Shown one piece after another: positions 61,817-64,000 of a stretch of DNA of 64,000 nt; within the stretch, counting starts at the first letter, position 1, and the number at the start of each line of letters is the position of its first letter. The notes beneath the pieces were generated by a model. That model worked only from the letters and a program-made list of their open reading frames with translations, had not been told where the DNA came from and did not search any database. Made by a program: the position numbers and the translations under genes. The DNA comes from Rhodoferax ferrireducens (lineage in GTDB: Bacteria; Pseudomonadota; Gammaproteobacteria; Burkholderiales; Burkholderiaceae_C): positions 558,001 to 622,000 of the forward strand of contig MTEI01000002.1 of the NCBI GenBank assembly GCA_002083775.1. The letters are read 5' to 3'.

Positions 61817-61866
61817 AATAGAGCTACTAGCCCTTATTGCGTAAGGGCTAGAGCCTGTTTTCTTAT
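61817..61866 (+). repeat. Palindromic repeat, copy 13
   Basis: AGAGCTACTAGCCCTTATTG, then CGTAAGGGCTAGAGCC and TGTTTTCTTATGCAA. The stem TAGCCCTTA/TAAGGGCTA is perfect. Its tail contains the stop codon of the carboxylase gene (61863-61865, reverse strand). Confidence 0.88.
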
Positions 61867-63911
61867 GCAAACTCCACAATCGGCTGGTCCACCGCCAGGC
61901 TTTCACCCTTGTTGGCCAGCACCTTACCCACCACGCCATCTGCCGTGGCAAACAACACATTCTCCATCTTCATGGCTTCAATCACTGCCACCCGCTCGCC
62001 AGCCACCACTTTCTGACCAGGCTGCACCGCCACTTCTACCAGCAGGCCTGGCATGGGTGACAGCACATAGCGGCTCATGTCCGGCGGCGCCTTGTAGGGC
62101 ATCAGTGCGTGCAGGGCTGCGGCACGCGGCAGCAACACCATCACATCCAGCATGGTGCCGTTGTGAATGACGCGAATGGCCAGCGGCTTTTTCGGCGTAC
62201 CACGCTCCACCTGAGCGCAAAAGTGCACCCCGTTGCAGGTGCCCATCATGCGCACCTGGCCAAACTTTGACTCGCTATGAATCTCATAGCTATTGGTCCC
62301 GACAATCATTCGGCCTGAGCGGGTTTTGTCATTGAACTCGGCAAAGTGCACCGGGTAGGACGTGCCATTGCCTTGCTGGCCGATGGTCACCACCACAAAG
62401 TCGTCACCGATGCGCAGTTCGTGGCCTTCCAACTGGCCAGTGATGGCCTTGGAACGGCTCAGGTAACGGCGGTTGACAAAGGCGGCCAATGCCACCAGAA
62501 ACTCCACATCGGCATGCGGCACGTCTTCGGCGCGGAAACCCTTGCCATAGTTTTCGGCGATGAACCCGGTGTTGAAATCACCCGCCACAAACTTCGGGTG
62601 CGCCAGCAGCGCCGCCTGGAACGGGATGTTGCTCGACACGCCACGAATCACAAAGCCGTTCAGGGCCTCGCGCATCATGGAAATGGCTTCCAGGCGGTCT
62701 TTGCCGTGGACGATGAGCTTGGCAATCATCGAGTCGTAATACATCGGGATCTCGCCGCCGTCCTGTACGCCGGTGTCCACCCGCACGCCGTGCCATTGCG
62801 ACACGTCGGAGGCAAACATGCTTTCTTTGGGCGGCTGGAACTTGACCAAGCGCCCGGTGGAGGGCAAAAAGTTGCGGAACGGGTCTTCGGCGTTGATGCG
62901 GCACTCCATGGCCCAGCCGTCGCGCTTGACGTCGGCCTGGGTCAGGGGCAGCGGCTCGCCCGCCGCCACCCGGATCATCAGTTCCACCAGGTCCAACCCG
63001 GTGATGCATTCTGTGACTGGGTGTTCCACCTGCAGGCGGGTGTTCATCTCCAGGAAGTAAAAACTCTGGTCCTTGCCGACCACAAACTCCACCGTGCCGG
63101 CGCTCTGGTACTTGACGGCCTTGGCCAGCGCCACAGCTTGCTCGCCCATGGCTTTGCGGGTGGCATCAGAAATGAACGGGCTGGGTGCCTCTTCAATCAC
63201 CTTCTGGTGGCGGCGCTGAATGGAGCATTCGCGCTCATTCAGGTAGACCACGTTGCCCTGGCTGTCGCCAATCAGCTGGATTTCAATATGGCGCGGCTCT
63301 TCAACAAATTTTTCGATGAACACGCGGTCGTCACCAAAGCTGTTGCGGGCTTCGTTCTTGCAGCTGGTGAAGCCTTCAAAGGCTTCCTTGTCGTTGAACG
63401 CCACGCGCAGACCCTTGCCACCGCCGCCTGCGCTGGCCTTGATCATGACCGGGTAGCCAATGCTCTTGGCAATCTCGACCGCTTCTTCAGCGGTGTCAAT
63501 GGCATCGTTCACACCCGGAATGCAGTTCACACCGGCAATACCGGCGAGCTTTTTGGACTCGATCTTGTCGCCCATGGCGGCAATGGAGTAGTGCTTGGGG
63601 CCAATGAAGACAATGCCCTCTTCTTCCACGCGCTTGGCAAACCCGGCGTTTTCGCTCAAAAAACCGTAGCCGGGGTGCACTGCCTGCGCACCGGTGGCTT
63701 TGCAGGCGGCAATGATCTTGTCCACCACCAGGTAGCTGTCGCGGCTGGGCGCGGGGCCAATCAGCACCGACTCGTCGGCCAGCGCCACATGGCGGGCGTC
63801 GCGGTCAGCCTCGGAATACACCGCCACCGTCTTGATGCCCATCTTGCGGGCGGTGAGGATGACGCGGCAGGCGATTTCGCCGCGGTTGGCAATCAGAATT
63901 TTGGTAAACAT
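61863..63911 (-). CDS. pccA: Propionyl-CoA/acetyl-CoA carboxylase biotin-containing alpha subunit
   Basis: The 682-residue protein combines a biotin carboxylase domain (about 1-450) with MFTKILIANRGEIACRVILT and ATP-grasp motif KASAGGGGKGLRVAF, an intermediate BT-type domain, and a C-terminal biotinyl domain with VIEAMKMENVLF (Lys carrying biotin). It is the alpha chain of propionyl-CoA carboxylase, which makes methylmalonyl-CoA; the beta chain is not in the window. Methylcrotonyl-CoA carboxylase alpha is a possible alternative. The stop codon is supplied by a palindromic repeat, so the last residues (PIVEFA) are close to the family end. Confidence 0.92.
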   Translation of the reverse strand: MFTKILIANRGEIACRVILTARKMGIKTVAVYSEADRDARHVALADESVLIGPAPSRDSYLVVDKIIAACKATGAQAVHPGYGFLSENAGFAKRVEEEGIVFIGPKHYSIAAMGDKIESKKLAGIAGVNCIPGVNDAIDTAEEAVEIAKSIGYPVMIKASAGGGGKGLRVAFNDKEAFEGFTSCKNEARNSFGDDRVFIEKFVEEPRHIEIQLIGDSQGNVVYLNERECSIQRRHQKVIEEAPSPFISDATRKAMGEQAVALAKAVKYQSAGTVEFVVGKDQSFYFLEMNTRLQVEHPVTECITGLDLVELMIRVAAGEPLPLTQADVKRDGWAMECRINAEDPFRNFLPSTGRLVKFQPPKESMFASDVSQWHGVRVDTGVQDGGEIPMYYDSMIAKLIVHGKDRLEAISMMREALNGFVIRGVSSNIPFQAALLAHPKFVAGDFNTGFIAENYGKGFRAEDVPHADVEFLVALAAFVNRRYLSRSKAITGQLEGHELRIGDDFVVVTIGQQGNGTSYPVHFAEFNDKTRSGRMIVGTNSYEIHSESKFGQVRMMGTCNGVHFCAQVERGTPKKPLAIRVIHNGTMLDVMVLLPRAAALHALMPYKAPPDMSRYVLSPMPGLLVEVAVQPGQKVVAGERVAVIEAMKMENVLFATADGVVGKVLANKGESLAVDQPIVEFA

Positions 63912-64000
63912 GGTTTTCTTACTTTCAGAACTCGGCAGGATTGGAATTCGTCTTTCACGCCGGAATGCCCGTGGACCAGCCGGAGTGGGCTGTCCGGGCG

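Noticed and set aside
1..64000. CRISPR arrays, prophage, integron or defence island
   Set aside because: No regularly spaced direct repeats, cas genes, integrase, transposase or phage structural genes were seen on either strand.

Overview
The window looks like chromosomal backbone of a GC-rich betaproteobacterium of the order Burkholderiales, most likely family Comamonadaceae (Rhodoferax/Polaromonas-like). This is inferred from the gene repertoire (phasin, BktB-type thiolase, Cys-type intracellular PHB depolymerase), the gene orders (pepA | lptF-lptG; gloB-mltD next to rnhA; dnaX-ybaB-recR; iscRSUA-hscBA-fdx) and a dense family of about 50-bp palindromic repeats. No phage, transposase, integron, CRISPR array or rRNA is visible, and I recognised no tRNA.

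Layout. 0-10 kb: histone-deacetylase-like enzyme, phasin with its own promoter and paired operators, dusC-clpS-clpA, SRPBCC, DUF808, a FabH-like ketosynthase, an acetyltransferase, and a decayed 3' fragment of a 3-hydroxyacyl-CoA dehydrogenase. 10-24 kb: LivK-type binding protein, pepA-holC, divergent lptF-lptG, a CysB-type regulator, aminotransferase, lipoprotein 5'-nucleotidase, hybrid histidine kinase, RluA-like synthase, ribosome hibernation factor, and a beta-ketothiolase. 24-32 kb is the most accessory part: small lipoprotein, VanZ-like protein, indole/phenylpyruvate decarboxylase, two unrecognised proteins, a TauE-type permease, tryptophanase and a chemoreceptor. 33-42 kb: rnhA, yafS-like methyltransferase, gloB, mltD, MAPEG, recR-ybaB-dnaX, a DUF1508 protein, the 4.5S SRP RNA, and thiM-thiE under a TPP riboswitch. 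42-53 kb: a 1207-residue GGDEF-EAL sensor, dnaQ, and the complete ISC iron-sulfur operon with an IscR box. 53-64 kb: uvrB, a small membrane protein, aromatic aminotransferase, DUF2520 protein, DOPA-dioxygenase-like enzyme, PHB depolymerase coupled to an RnfB-like ferredoxin, a methylmalonyl-CoA-epimerase-like VOC protein and the propionyl-CoA carboxylase alpha subunit.

Themes. Polyhydroxyalkanoate turnover recurs: the phasin and depolymerase promoters, 58 kb apart, share an identical 12-mer that resembles a PhaR operator. BktB and the propionyl-CoA genes would connect to C4/C5 monomer supply. Tryptophan catabolism is represented by tryptophanase, IpdC-like decarboxylase and aromatic aminotransferase. 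The most unusual structural feature is a repeat family with at least 13 recognisable copies. Some lie inside genes: twice in the dnaX linker, in the methyltransferase C-terminus and across the thiM/thiE junction. Others supply or abut stop codons.

Limits: all family calls come from reading the protein sequences by eye. Start codons were chosen from Shine-Dalgarno spacing and family length. The last 89 bases (63912-64000) contain no gene I can support.
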